A DNA stretch of 64,000 nt from Pseudomonadota bacterium (GCA_023398955.1 JAEWRL010000186.1:1-64000); one strand, 5' to 3'; shown: positions 54,058 through 62,837, numbered from the stretch's first letter. Notes: a model not told the origin generated them from the sequence alone. Translations and numbers: made by a program.

Positions 54058-55440
54058 GTGCCCTCCCCCTACTCCACTCGACCGTTTGACACGGCGGCGA
54101 TGCCACCTGGCATTCCGTACATCGTTGGTAACGAGGCCGCCGAGCGATTCAGCTTCTACGGCATGAAGGCGATTCTGACGATCTTCATGACCCAACACCT
54201 CGTGTCGGCTTCTGGCGAAAGTGCCACCTTCAGCGATGAAGAGGCGAAGGGCATATTTCATCTCTTCACGGCGGCCGCTTACGTGTTTCCCGTCGTTGGC
54301 GCGTTGCTCAGTGATATCCTCTGGGGCAAGTATCGGACCATCCTTTACCTCTCATTGGGGTACTGCGTCGGGCATGCGGCATTGGCGCTCGGCGACACGG
54401 AGCTTGGGCGAGGGCTGATGGAGCCGCGAGCGTGGCTCTATGCGGGGCTCATCCTGATTGCGGTCGGAGCCGGCGGCATCAAGCCCTGCGTGTCAGCTCA
54501 CCTCGGTGACCAGTTCGGCACGAAGAATCAGCGCCTCATCCCGCGTGCATTCAGCTGGTTCTATTTCTCGGTGAACGTGGGTGCCACGGTTTCGTTCCTG
54601 CTGACGCCCGTCCTTCTAGAGCACCTTGGGCCGAGTGTCGCCTTCGGCGTTCCCGGCGTGCTCATGGCGATTGCCCTCCTCGTGTTCTGGCTAGGGCGCC
54701 ATCGCTTTGCGCATGTACCAGCAGCCGGCGCGCGCCGGTTTGCTCGCGAGATCGTGGGTCCAGACGGACTGAGGGCCCTCATGAATCTAGCTGTCGTCTA
54801 CCTGCTGATCGCCCCCTTCTGGGCACTGTTCGACCAGACCGGCTCCTCGTGGGTTCTCCAGGCCGAAGCCATGGACCGCCATTTCCTCGGTGTCGAGTGG
54901 CTGTCCTCCCAAATAGGAGCGGTGAACCCAGTTCTCGTTCTGCTGCTCATCCCCCTATTCAGCTACGTCATCTATCCCTGGGCTAATCGCCATGTCGCCG
55001 TGACTGCTCTGGGTAAGATCGCCGTCGGCATGTTTCTCGCGTCCCTCGCCTTCGTGATCACGGCCTGGGTTCAGATGGGCATTGATGCGGGGGAGAAGCC
55101 AAACATCGGGTGGCAGCTCGTGGCGTACCTTGTTCTCACCTGTGCGGAGATACTCGTGTCGATCACCGCTCTGGAGTTCTCCTATACACAAGCGCCGCGT
55201 CGCATGAAGTCGATCATCATGGCCGCGTACATGGCGTCGGTCTTCCTGGGGAACGCGTTCACCTCTGCCGTCAACTTCCTTATCGCGACCCCCGATGGTC
55301 CGGGCCGGCTTCAAGGCTCCAGCTACTTCTGGTTCTTTGCGGGCATTATGTTCGTCTCTGCCGCGCTGTTCCTGCCAACGATGAGGCTGTACAAAGGGCA
55401 GACCTTCATTCAGGGCGAAGAGGGTTCCCGCCCTGCTTAG
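54058..55440 (+). CDS. Proton-dependent oligopeptide (POT/PTR) transporter
   Basis: About 460 residues, an integral inner-membrane protein of some 12 helices. The family motif NEAAERFSFYGMKAIL in helix 1 (ExxERFxYYG) and FSWFYFSVNVGATVSFLLTP (PTR2 signature) identify it. It imports di- and tripeptides with protons. GTG 54058 was chosen as start because relatives have about 15 residues before MPPGIPYIVGNE; ATG 54100 is possible. Substrate preference is unknown. No operon partner. Confidence 0.9.
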   Translation: MPSPYSTRPFDTAAMPPGIPYIVGNEAAERFSFYGMKAILTIFMTQHLVSASGESATFSDEEAKGIFHLFTAAAYVFPVVGALLSDILWGKYRTILYLSLGYCVGHAALALGDTELGRGLMEPRAWLYAGLILIAVGAGGIKPCVSAHLGDQFGTKNQRLIPRAFSWFYFSVNVGATVSFLLTPVLLEHLGPSVAFGVPGVLMAIALLVFWLGRHRFAHVPAAGARRFAREIVGPDGLRALMNLAVVYLLIAPFWALFDQTGSSWVLQAEAMDRHFLGVEWLSSQIGAVNPVLVLLLIPLFSYVIYPWANRHVAVTALGKIAVGMFLASLAFVITAWVQMGIDAGEKPNIGWQLVAYLVLTCAEILVSITALEFSYTQAPRRMKSIIMAAYMASVFLGNAFTSAVNFLIATPDGPGRLQGSSYFWFFAGIMFVSAALFLPTMRLYKGQTFIQGEEGSRPA

Positions 55441-55485
55441 TGCTACTGCCCGAGGTACGGCCTCGCTGTGTGCGTAGCCCATGCC

Positions 55486-55507
55486 CCGAGCCCGAGCCCG
55501 AGCCCGA
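55486..55507. repeat. Hexamer tandem repeat CCCGAG
   Basis: Three and a half copies of CCCGAG lie in the 277-base gap after the POT gene. A related hexamer array encodes the Pro-Glu repeat of tonB at 61316-61380. Probably a simple repeat; no function is evident. Confidence 0.5.
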
Positions 55508-55717
55508 TATCTTCAAGACCATGGCGGTGAGACAATGACGAGGCGTTCGCGGCGTCGTCGGCTCGCTCCGAATGCATGGCCCGTGGGCTGTAATCGGGTG
55601 CAATCGACGAATCCCTTTGGCTCGTTACTCTAGAGCACGGCAGCCGTTTCGCCCTGCCACTCACTCCGGTGCTGCGTCGGCGACAGTGCTGCGAGGAGCG
55701 ACTCATCGCTGGAGAAC

Positions 55718-56551
55718 ATGATGAGCAAGCTTGAGCTTCTGCCAGATGCCGGTATTGATGTGGTTCGGGTAGCGGGTCGGTGTTTGGTACTTCACGGCGG
55801 TACCTCGGTCACCGTGCACGACGACCGGCAGGTCGAAATCGACCTCGCGCGCGTCTGGAGGGAGCTCACGCAGGGCCGCACCACAATCGTTGATGTGTTT
55901 GCAACGAGCCGTCACTGCTACCTCGTGCTGGAGCCGCGAGGGCGTGAAGTGCCCAGCCATCCTGACTTGTCTCCGAGCAGGGTTCGCATGCTGGAGTGGC
56001 TCCTCCTGGGCAACGGGCGCAAGGGGATCGCTCTCGACCTGGGGGTGAACGACCGCACGGTGACAGGCAGCATCGGCCGGGTGTTACGGGCGATGGGCCT
56101 CAGGTGTCTGCTCTCGCGGATCCCAATGGCTCTGTACACGCTCGTTCATGCAGCCCATGAAAAGACCGACGTGTCAAAAGGAATGATTGGGCCCTTCGAA
56201 GCGGCCGGCGAGTATCGCATGCTTGGCCTCGAGCGGGTCGACGGCTGCTTGGACTACCTCTTGTCGCCAGCTGAAGCGGCTGTCGCGAGGCTGTTCATCG
56301 AAGGGCATTCGCACGCCGAGATCGCCAGCGCTCGGAGCACCGCTCGGCACACCATCGCCAACCAGCTGACAGCCACATTCCAGAAGCTGTCCGTGTCGGG
56401 CCGGGCGGACCTCCTCTGCATGCTGCATGATAGCGCTCGCGCGCGACGGATTCGCGCCACGCTGGCGGCAGAAGGTGTTCGGAGCGAGATGCGAAGAGCG
56501 CGGGGACAGAATACGGATGGCGCTAGCCTTGTCCCAGCCCGACTGAACTGA
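55718..56551 (+). CDS. Regulator with two LuxR-type HTH domains
   Basis: 277 residues. GGAG lies just upstream of the tandem ATG codons 55718/55721. The N-terminal ~80 residues lack a recognisable sensor. Two LuxR-type HTH domains are arranged in tandem: LSPSRVRMLEWLLLGNGRKGIALDLGVNDRTVTGSIGRVL (first, about 90-130) and LSPAEAAVARLFIEGHSHAEIASARSTARHTIANQLTATF (second, about 188-227), each followed by the family's K/R-L-x-V tail region. I see no receiver or autoinducer domain. DNA-binding duplication is unusual and could give two-site or dimeric contacts. Convergent with the envelope protein at 56654. Confidence 0.75.
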   Translation: MMSKLELLPDAGIDVVRVAGRCLVLHGGTSVTVHDDRQVEIDLARVWRELTQGRTTIVDVFATSRHCYLVLEPRGREVPSHPDLSPSRVRMLEWLLLGNGRKGIALDLGVNDRTVTGSIGRVLRAMGLRCLLSRIPMALYTLVHAAHEKTDVSKGMIGPFEAAGEYRMLGLERVDGCLDYLLSPAEAAVARLFIEGHSHAEIASARSTARHTIANQLTATFQKLSVSGRADLLCMLHDSARARRIRATLAAEGVRSEMRRARGQNTDGASLVPARLN

Positions 56552-56653
56552 CACGCCGCGATACCGGACGGGGACCGGCATGGCGCGCGCTCTGTGCCTG
56601 GCGCGGTTCCTCGATGAGGGCTCGCGCCAGGACGACCTTCAACTATTGCCCAA

Positions 56654-58321
56654 TTAGAATCCCACGACGTAGCCGACGGAGGGCTCGATGTTTACGCCGG
56701 GGAAGGGGAACATGTACATCAAGCCGACGTTGACGAGAACGCCGCTACTACCGGCCACCTTGATCAGTGCCCCCGCGCCGGCTTCCACGAAGCCAAGCCC
56801 CATTAGCTTGTAGGCGTCCAGTTGATATGTCGCCGGGCAACCGGGCACGCCAGCCGCCTCTTGCTCCGGAGTGAGGTTCACAGGGCAAACATCTGCCGTA
56901 ACTTTGCTGTTTACCTGCGCCATTCCGCCGCCGCCGAAAACGTAGGGATTGAAGCCCAGATCGTTGACGCCCACGAACCAGTAGGCGACGCGGGCCTCTG
57001 CGTGGATGGGTTGGAAATCCGCCTCGCCGCCCCCGAAGGCGAAACCCGCCCGGGCTCCGACCGAGATCTTTGGCGTGAAGAAGCGATCGTAGGAGAGCAG
57101 AATACGCGTCGTGCCCAGCAGGGGTGACGCGGAACGGCCTGAGGACCACAGGTTGTAGTCTTCCACGGGACCGTTGCCCGCAGAATCGTAGCACCGGAAC
57201 CCATCGTTCCAACCGCCGTCCCGGAAGCACAGCTGGTTGCCCACCACGATCGGGATATCCAAGCCGACGTGAAGCCCGACCCAGTTCTTCTTGAAAGGAC
57301 CAGCAGCCCCCTCACCGCCAGCCTCCATCTCGCAGAACCCTTCCGAGCAGACGCCGCTTGCACACTCGCTGTCAGAGTCGCACGCCGGAGCAGGCTCGCA
57401 GATGCCTTGCTCGCAGTACAGCCCTTCCTTGCAGGGCTCTGCCGGGGTGCAGCTGTCACCCCAGTTCCCTGCACCCGCACAGCCCGGGAAGCCAGGGGGG
57501 CAGTCCGCTCCAGAGTCCTCGATGCCTCCCGTGCCAGTAGCACCGCAGCGAGGGGGAGCCGGCTGTCCCGGGAGACTCGGCGGGGCCATCGTGGACTCCT
57601 CGACGAGGTTGATGATCACCGGTGCGTCAGGCGTGCCCCACTGGCCAGCAACGCCACCAGCTGCGCCGCTCGCGACAACGTACAGCTGCAGCTCGCCCGG
57701 CGTGCTCGTCGCTTCGCAGGGGACCTCGGCTGTCATGAAACCACCGGCTTCCTCGAAGAGCACGGTCGTGTAGGCCGAGTCGGAGCTGCGCCTGTATGCC
57801 AGCTCGACGGCTGCCGCCCCGCTCGGAGCGTCGCAACTGATCGGAATGGGGCGGCTTGTCTCGACTTCGCGCACGGCTGGCGTGCAATCCAGGGTTGCCA
57901 CGCCAGCGGCGGCTGGGGTTGCGGCTGCACCTCCCGACCCACCTCCGCTCTTCTTCACTGAGCGAAACGCATCCTGCGTCTCAGGGGTAGCGAGTGCCTG
58001 GTCCAAGTCGACGTTCGGATCCGCGGCAACGGCGTTCCCGAACGCCTCCGTGGCTGAGCCGATATCCTGGTTGCCCGAGCCTCTCACGAGCCCCACGTAC
58101 ATCCACGCTCGCGCGATGACACTTGGACTGCACTGGTCGTTGCAGGCGTTGATGACGCCAAGCAGGATCCCCTCCGCCTTGCGAAAGTCCGTGGCAAGGT
58201 AGTGCTCGTTGATGGCTTCGTCGATCTTCTCGTTCGCGGACTTGTCGAGGGGAGCTGCGGCGGCCGCACTAACGAGCAGTGCCAATGCAAGAGGAACCAG
58301 GAACAGGAATCTTCGAACCAC
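56654..58321 (-). CDS. Secreted outer-membrane-like protein with Cys modules and C-terminal beta domain
   Basis: 555 residues with a clean signal peptide (FLFLVPLALALLVSAAAAAP). Domain order: a short TPR-like helical region (about 25-120), an Ig-like or beta domain with Pro-rich linker, a Cys-rich module (CTPAEPCKEGLYCEQGICEP, CDSDSECASGVC), and a C-terminal ~220-residue region with alternating strands ending VGYVVGF. This ending fits an outer-membrane barrel (terminal Phe). The family is not identified. Downstream of a decayed OmpA-like gene on the same strand. Confidence 0.7.
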   Translation of the reverse strand: MVRRFLFLVPLALALLVSAAAAAPLDKSANEKIDEAINEHYLATDFRKAEGILLGVINACNDQCSPSVIARAWMYVGLVRGSGNQDIGSATEAFGNAVAADPNVDLDQALATPETQDAFRSVKKSGGGSGGAAATPAAAGVATLDCTPAVREVETSRPIPISCDAPSGAAAVELAYRRSSDSAYTTVLFEEAGGFMTAEVPCEATSTPGELQLYVVASGAAGGVAGQWGTPDAPVIINLVEESTMAPPSLPGQPAPPRCGATGTGGIEDSGADCPPGFPGCAGAGNWGDSCTPAEPCKEGLYCEQGICEPAPACDSDSECASGVCSEGFCEMEAGGEGAAGPFKKNWVGLHVGLDIPIVVGNQLCFRDGGWNDGFRCYDSAGNGPVEDYNLWSSGRSASPLLGTTRILLSYDRFFTPKISVGARAGFAFGGGEADFQPIHAEARVAYWFVGVNDLGFNPYVFGGGGMAQVNSKVTADVCPVNLTPEQEAAGVPGCPATYQLDAYKLMGLGFVEAGAGALIKVAGSSGVLVNVGLMYMFPFPGVNIEPSVGYVVGF

Positions 58322-58345
58322 TGGGAAAGCTCCTTGGGAGATCGG

Positions 58346-59077
58346 TCAGTAGGGGGCGGTGCTGTTGTGCGGGCTAGGGGCGACAGTCAGCCCCGTGCCT
58401 GCGGTGCGGAGGAATTGCAGCCGGCGGTCGATGGCTCGAGTCTGCGGTAATCTGTGCGGGGGGACGGGGTCGTCGAAGCCGTGTCTACGGGATGTCAGGC
58501 GACCACCATTGACGCATTCGGACACGACGCGATCGTGAACAGTGGCGCCAATGCACTCACTTGATCCCTTGTTGCTTTGCGCGGTGCCACGGCGACCGGC
58601 GCAGTGCCGGAGCTCAGTCCTGATATCCGGATTCTCGTCGAACACCTCTACCACGTCATCCAGTACAGGGTAGCTGCAGCGCGCGATCTCCGGCTTATCG
58701 TACTCAAAGCGGATTTGTTCAGTGTTCTTGGCTTTGCCACGTCTCACGAGCGCGGCGGCTCGAGGGATGGTGAAGCCGAGTGCTCCGTGCTCGGAGGCCC
58801 CCATCTCGTCGGGACACGAATCGCTGAAGCTGCGGCTGTCATGCGCCTCCAACCGTTCGGTGTCCGACGCTCGGGATCGCACGCCGCGCTGCTCGGCGCG
58901 CCGCGTTTCGCGTCGGTAGGCGGCGCGTCCCCAGGCCAGCGACGACGTACCCAAAGCGTTCAGCGACGCGCAACGCGAACGCCTGCTCATACAGGGGGCG
59001 AGGTTCGAGGTTTCGTGCATCGAGAGCCCTTTGGCTAACGGGCCACCACGACATCGCACGCTAGCAACGGGCATCAA
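58346..59077 (-). pseudogene. Decayed OmpA/TSP3-type gene
   Basis: An open frame of 243 residues with recognisable but eroded outer-membrane protein parts. DSCPDEMGASEH (about 86-97) resembles a thrombospondin-3 calcium repeat. EQIRFEYDKPEIARCSYPVLDDVVEVFDENPDIRTEL (about 120-156) matches the start of OmpA_C domains (xIxFxxDKxxI...NPDIxxxI). GTAQSNKGSSE...VNGGRLTSRRHGFDDP...RAIDRRLQFL (about 164-223) matches the end. In between the peptidoglycan-binding HTD/R is replaced by RHCAGRR. The N-terminal third is unlike any OmpA. I infer a gene decaying mainly by substitution, with no frame break visible in this copy. Confidence 0.55.
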
Positions 59078-59193
59078 CTGTCGTCAACAGCATCGGAGGG
59101 ACCGGCGTTGACGGACCCCGTGAGCGGCGCCGTTCTGCCGAACAACCCCTCCACGGCATAGAACCCCGGGGCGTTCGAGTCGCAGGGCCGCTC

Positions 59194-59245
59194 GTTCCTC
59201 AGCGCCGTTCCTCAGCGCCGTTCCTCAGCGCCGTTCCTCAGTGCG
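59194..59245. repeat. 13-bp tandem repeat array
   Basis: GTTCCTCAGCGCC occurs three times exactly in tandem and a fourth time as GTTCCTCAGTGCG, followed by a degenerate fifth. It lies between the OmpA-like pseudogene and lexA, about 100 bases downstream of the lexA stop. Function unknown; it could be a simple replication-slippage array. Confidence 0.65.
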
Positions 59246-59341
59246 GCGTGCCTCAGTGCGGCAGAACCAATCCGTCGCCTCGCCCATAGGTTTGCTGCTT
59301 CACGCGGCGAAGCGGCGGTATTCGTGCACGCCGCGACGGGA

Positions 59342-59983
59342 TCAGAGCCTGCGGTAAAGGCCGACAACCTTCCCAAGCAGCATTGTCGGGCGGAAGTCTG
59401 TCGCTCGCACCAGGATGGGCGCCATCTGAGCGTTCGCAGGTTGGAAACGGATGTAGTCCCGTTCCGGGTAGAAATATTTGACCGTAGCTTCATCGCCGAT
59501 GAGAGCGACGACGATGTTGCCGCGCTCGGCCGTGGCCTGTTTACGCACGAAGATATAGTCGCCGCTCAGGATACCGGCTTCGATCATCGAATCCCCAGCG
59601 ACCCGAAGACCGAATACCTCCCCACCGCTGGGCACCATGGCTCGGTCCACGCGGACCGAGTCGATGATTTGCTCCTCGGCCAGAAGTGGCAGTCCCGCTG
59701 CCACCCGCCCCAGAACCGGTATCTCGACAAGCTCCGTATCAGACGTGCGGACCTCAGCCTCCCCGCCATGGTCCTCTACCAACCGCAGGGCTCGGCTCTT
59801 CATGTCTTCTCGGCGCAGGTACCCCTTGCGCTCCAGGGCGCGGAGGTGATCATTCACTCCATTCGTCGACCGGATACCCATGTACTCGCCGATCTCGCGT
59901 AACGTAGGAGGATAGCCGCGCTCCTCGATCGAGTGACGAATGAACTCCAGCGTCTGGGATTGGCGCTTCGTGAGGCCCTGCAT
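59342..59983 (-). CDS. lexA: LexA SOS repressor
   Basis: 213 residues. N-terminal winged helix: LTKRQSQTLEFIRHSIEERG, PPTLREIGEYMGIRSTNGVNDHLRAL. Autocleavage site AAGLP with the Ala-Gly scissile bond. Catalytic Ser in GDSMIEAG and Lys in TVKYFYPERD. All are intact, so RecA-stimulated self-cleavage is expected. An AAGG site lies 10 bases before ATG. A LexA box at 60000-60015 lies just upstream, so it should repress itself. It stands alone. Confidence 0.96.
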   Translation of the reverse strand: MQGLTKRQSQTLEFIRHSIEERGYPPTLREIGEYMGIRSTNGVNDHLRALERKGYLRREDMKSRALRLVEDHGGEAEVRTSDTELVEIPVLGRVAAGLPLLAEEQIIDSVRVDRAMVPSGGEVFGLRVAGDSMIEAGILSGDYIFVRKQATAERGNIVVALIGDEATVKYFYPERDYIRFQPANAQMAPILVRATDFRPTMLLGKVVGLYRRL

Positions 59984-59999
59984 GGTAGGCCTTACGGTA

Positions 60000-60015
60000 C
60001 TGAACGGGTGTTAAG
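60000..60015 (-). promoter_or_regulatory. LexA box before lexA
   Basis: On the lexA strand the sequence is CTTAACACCCGTTCAG, ending 16 bases before the start codon. It carries the GTTCAG half-site described, as I recall it, for the Myxococcus xanthus LexA box, matching that consensus at all but one or two positions. Autorepression is inferred. Confidence 0.7.
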
Positions 60016-60147
60016 ACGTCAAATTCGGAGTGCATGTCGTGCTGTGGGGGTGAGCTCCATCGCTCCGGAACCAGGTTTTCTGGGTAGGTCAAGCGGCCGG
60101 CTGGCGCCTTGGCGGCTGCGTGCGGCGCGGTGTGGACGCGAAACGAG

Positions 60148-60612
60148 CTAGAACCTCCCGGTCACCGACAGGAAGGTCAGCTTCTCATTCGTTTCTCGCA
60201 GACGTCCCAGAAGCACCCGCACCATGTTCCAGAGCACCTCGTAGGCGAGGTCCCTGTGGATGAACAGGAGATCGTCGAACGCTCCCTTCGTGATCGTGAG
60301 CAAGCGGCAGCGCTCGTGAACCGTTGCGTCGGCGGAGCGCGGTGCTTCATCGAGCAAGGCCATTTCCCCGAAGGCATCGCCGGGGCCCAAAACGGCCAGG
60401 GCTTCCTCGCCCATTCCCGGCACGGTGCGGCCGATGCGCACCTTGCCCTCGAGGATGAGGTAGAGCCGGTCACCGACCGCCCCATGCTCGAACAATTTGG
60501 TGTTCGAAGGGTGGGTTTCTTCGGTTGCCACGCGCGCGATCAAATGAAGCGCTACCGGCTTCAGTCCGGCGAAAAGCTCGACGTTGGCGAGTTGCTGCGC
60601 CCGATCAGTCAT
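60148..60612 (-). CDS. Stand-alone cyclic-nucleotide-binding-domain protein
   Basis: 154 residues from ATG 60612 (a longer frame begins at 60636). The Crp-like effector domain is complete: LANVELFAGLKPVALHLIA, LFEHGAVGDRLYLILEGKVRI and LGPGDAFGEMALLDEAPRSA (phosphate-binding cassette), then the dimerisation helix (LLFIHRDLAYEVLWNMVRVLLG). There is no HTH domain, so it cannot bind DNA itself in the Crp manner. It may be a cNMP buffer or a subunit of a signalling complex. Next to the exbB/D-tonB operon on the same strand; a link is unproven. Confidence 0.8.
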   Translation of the reverse strand: MTDRAQQLANVELFAGLKPVALHLIARVATEETHPSNTKLFEHGAVGDRLYLILEGKVRIGRTVPGMGEEALAVLGPGDAFGEMALLDEAPRSADATVHERCRLLTITKGAFDDLLFIHRDLAYEVLWNMVRVLLGRLRETNEKLTFLSVTGRF

Positions 60613-60703
60613 GGAGTAGGGCGTACTATCGCTCAACGAGCAGCGCTGGTATAGCTTTAGCCTATCGGCTGGGGTCTATTGGGTGCGGCTTATCCGTTCG
60701 GGC

Positions 60704-61651
60704 CTAACGCTCGAAGGTGATAATGAAGGGAGGGGTAGTCTTGACTACGGGTTGACCGTTGGTGTCGAGACCAACCGAGAAGCGCTTGCGCATGGCGCAT
60801 TGGCGAGCCCGTTGACCGAAGCCGTAGCCGGGATCACCGAGTACCTGGGCACTGACGGCGCGTCCGTCTTTGCCTACGGTGACGACCAAGCGCACCCTCA
60901 TGTAGTTGATCTGCTCGAGGTCCGCCTCCGGTGGGAAGCCGCAGTCGTTCCAGCGGTCGCCTACCGGCTTCGGAGAGCGGGAGAGGTCTCGGACTGGTGC
61001 CGAGCGCCGCGACACGGCGGGACCCGGATTGCCGGTGCCGTTCCCGGTTCCTGCACGGCGGTTGCGGACGGCAGTCTTGGATGTGCCAGCAACAGCAGTA
61101 ACCCCGCCAGCGAACCGGGTGCCCTCTCCCGTGACGAAACCCTCGCCGGTCAAGTCCACGGGGGCGTTCGGGTCTGGCTCTGCGGTGAGGAGCTTGCCAG
61201 CTTCAGCTGCGGCAGGAGGCGGTTCCTCGACCTGTTCGGGGGGACTCTCGAGCGGGCTCGGTGGCGGCTCGAGTGGCTCTGGTTCCGGCGGGGACGGCTC
61301 TGGTTCTGGCGGGGACGGTTCGGGTTCGGGTTCGGGTTCGGGTTCGGGTTCGGGCTCGGGCTCGGGCTCCGGGTCATCCACCTCGATGGCGTAAACAGTT
61401 CGAACGCGTGTGGCAGCGTGGCTCCGCACCAGCTCGGCAAAAGATCCAAGCTCCGCGAGGTGCGTGGCGGCGCGGGCGGCCACGGACGAATGCAACACCA
61501 ACGCGCCCACCAGTCCGACCACCATGCCACGCCGAACCTCCCGGTGGCCCAACGCCAGCACGGGACCGAGGGGCCCGAGGCCGGCGGAGCCATGTGTGGT
61601 GGCGGGCGGCGCGGAAAATGGGCGAGGGGGTTGGCTCGGGTCGGGGCACAT
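60704..61651 (-). CDS. TonB-type energy transducer with Pro-Glu repeat
   Basis: 315 residues from ATG 61651 (AAGGA with 9-base spacing). An N-terminal helix (MVVGLVGALVLHSSVA) anchors it in the inner membrane. A long (Pro-Glu)n and Pro-rich stretch spans the periplasm. The C-terminal ~90 residues (INYMRVRLVVTVGKDGRAVSAQVLGDPG ... CAMRKRFSVGLDTNGQPVV) match the TonB/energy-transducer C-terminal fold. With ExbB and ExbD it transmits proton-motive force to the outer membrane. Last gene of exbB-exbD-tonB; 19 bases separate it from exbD. Confidence 0.88.
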   Translation of the reverse strand: MCPDPSQPPRPFSAPPATTHGSAGLGPLGPVLALGHREVRRGMVVGLVGALVLHSSVAARAATHLAELGSFAELVRSHAATRVRTVYAIEVDDPEPEPEPEPEPEPEPEPEPSPPEPEPSPPEPEPLEPPPSPLESPPEQVEEPPPAAAEAGKLLTAEPDPNAPVDLTGEGFVTGEGTRFAGGVTAVAGTSKTAVRNRRAGTGNGTGNPGPAVSRRSAPVRDLSRSPKPVGDRWNDCGFPPEADLEQINYMRVRLVVTVGKDGRAVSAQVLGDPGYGFGQRARQCAMRKRFSVGLDTNGQPVVKTTPPFIITFER

Positions 61652-61670
61652 AGGCGCCGTTCCTTGGAGG

Positions 61671-62102
61671 CTACTGCGTCGTGGTTGGGATGGGTTCACT
61701 GATGGGGGTCACCGCAAAGGCTATCTTGTCGACCCCTGACCGGTTCAGCAGGTCGAGGACGTGGATCACGCGGCCGTGCTCCACCTTGCGGTCGGCGCGG
61801 ATCACGGCACGCAGATCGGGGGTCTTTGCCTTGGCTGCTTTGGCAAGGCGCGACACCTCATCGTCATTCGCCACCGGCTCCGAATCCACCACAGTGGCGC
61901 CTTCGGCCGTGAGCTCGACCGAAAAGATCGTCTGAATCTCCTTCCCGCTGGCGGCTTTCGGGAGGTCCATGGGCATCCCTTGGGAAACGATGATGCGGGC
62001 AGTCACCATGAAAATAATCAAGAGCACCAGGATGACGTCAACGAGAGGCGTGACATTGATGGCGCTGATGATGTCGTCGTCGTCTTGGGTTCCGCCAGCC
62101 AT
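61671..62102 (-). CDS. exbD: ExbD/TolR-family biopolymer transport protein
   Basis: 143 residues. One N-terminal membrane helix (PLVDVILVLLIIFMVTARI) carries the essential Asp within PLVD, as in ExbD/TolR. The periplasmic domain contains VIRADRKVEHGRVIHVLDLLNRSGV, the conserved VxIxADxxxxY/HxxVxxVxD pattern. Partner of ExbB and TonB; starts three bases after the exbB stop. Confidence 0.92.
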   Translation of the reverse strand: MAGGTQDDDDIISAINVTPLVDVILVLLIIFMVTARIIVSQGMPMDLPKAASGKEIQTIFSVELTAEGATVVDSEPVANDDEVSRLAKAAKAKTPDLRAVIRADRKVEHGRVIHVLDLLNRSGVDKIAFAVTPISEPIPTTTQ

Positions 62103-62105
62103 CGG

Positions 62106-62837
62106 CTAGTCCCCCTTCTCGCCGCTGGGTGCCGTGGCGTCACCCTGCCGAGTAGACGCAGCAGGCGAGCTGTCCCCGTCCGGTACGGCGACCAGGTGCG
62201 CGATGAGGACGCGGCTCAGGGCCTCGGTATTGGCGAGGATCGCCTTCGCCTGACGCTGGAAGACGTTATACATCGCGACCGCGGGGATCGCGACGGCAAG
62301 GCCGATCGCGGTGGCCACGAGGGCTTCGGCAATGGCGGTCATGACCTCTTGGGGGGCCATCCCGGACGCAGCGGCCGTGGCTGCCGCTGCCGCGTCTTCA
62401 CGTCCCAGCGCTTCGAAGGCCTGGATGACGCCAATCACCGTGCCGAATAGCCCAATGAAGGGGGCGTTGTTGCCCACTGTGCCGAGATAGGCCAGGCGAC
62501 GTTCCAGCTTCATGCGCTGCAGGGCCATGGCTCCTTGCATGGCTTCCGCGGCTGACTTGGCGCCCCTATCGGCCTCGAGGAGCCCGGCGATGACGACCGC
62601 CGCCTCCGCGCTCGGGGAAGCCTCCAGGTGCTTTCGCGCCTCTTCGAAGTCGCCGCCGCGGAGCGCTGTTCGGAGACGTTCGGCGAGCGCAGCGATGTCG
62701 TCGCGAAGCGACCAGTAGAACCAGCCACGCTCGAGCATGATCGCGACGGAGATCACGCTCAGGAGGACCAGCAACCACATGACCCAGCCGGCTCCGAAAT
62801 TGCTCATCAGACGCTGGAGCCACTCAACGAGATTCAT
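62106..62837 (-). CDS. exbB: ExbB/TolQ-family proton channel protein
   Basis: 243 residues from ATG 62837 (the frame opens at 62846). Three membrane helices: VMWLLVLLSVISVAIMLER, NAPFIGLFGTVIGVIQAF and ATAIGLAVAIPAVAMYNVF, with the family segment LGTVGNNAPFIGLFGTVIGV. Together with ExbD it forms the proton channel that energises TonB. First gene of exbB-exbD-tonB. Upstream is a 267-base gap shared with recC on the other strand. Confidence 0.93.
   Translation of the reverse strand: MNLVEWLQRLMSNFGAGWVMWLLVLLSVISVAIMLERGWFYWSLRDDIAALAERLRTALRGGDFEEARKHLEASPSAEAAVVIAGLLEADRGAKSAAEAMQGAMALQRMKLERRLAYLGTVGNNAPFIGLFGTVIGVIQAFEALGREDAAAAATAAASGMAPQEVMTAIAEALVATAIGLAVAIPAVAMYNVFQRQAKAILANTEALSRVLIAHLVAVPDGDSSPAASTRQGDATAPSGEKGD

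Noticed and set aside
58577..59038. Plus-strand 153-residue frame near 58.6-59.0 kb
   Set aside because: Opposite strand carries readable OmpA/TSP3 remnants; the plus reading has no motif.
59194..59245. CRISPR-like array
   Set aside because: The repeats are directly tandem without spacers, and no cas genes are present.
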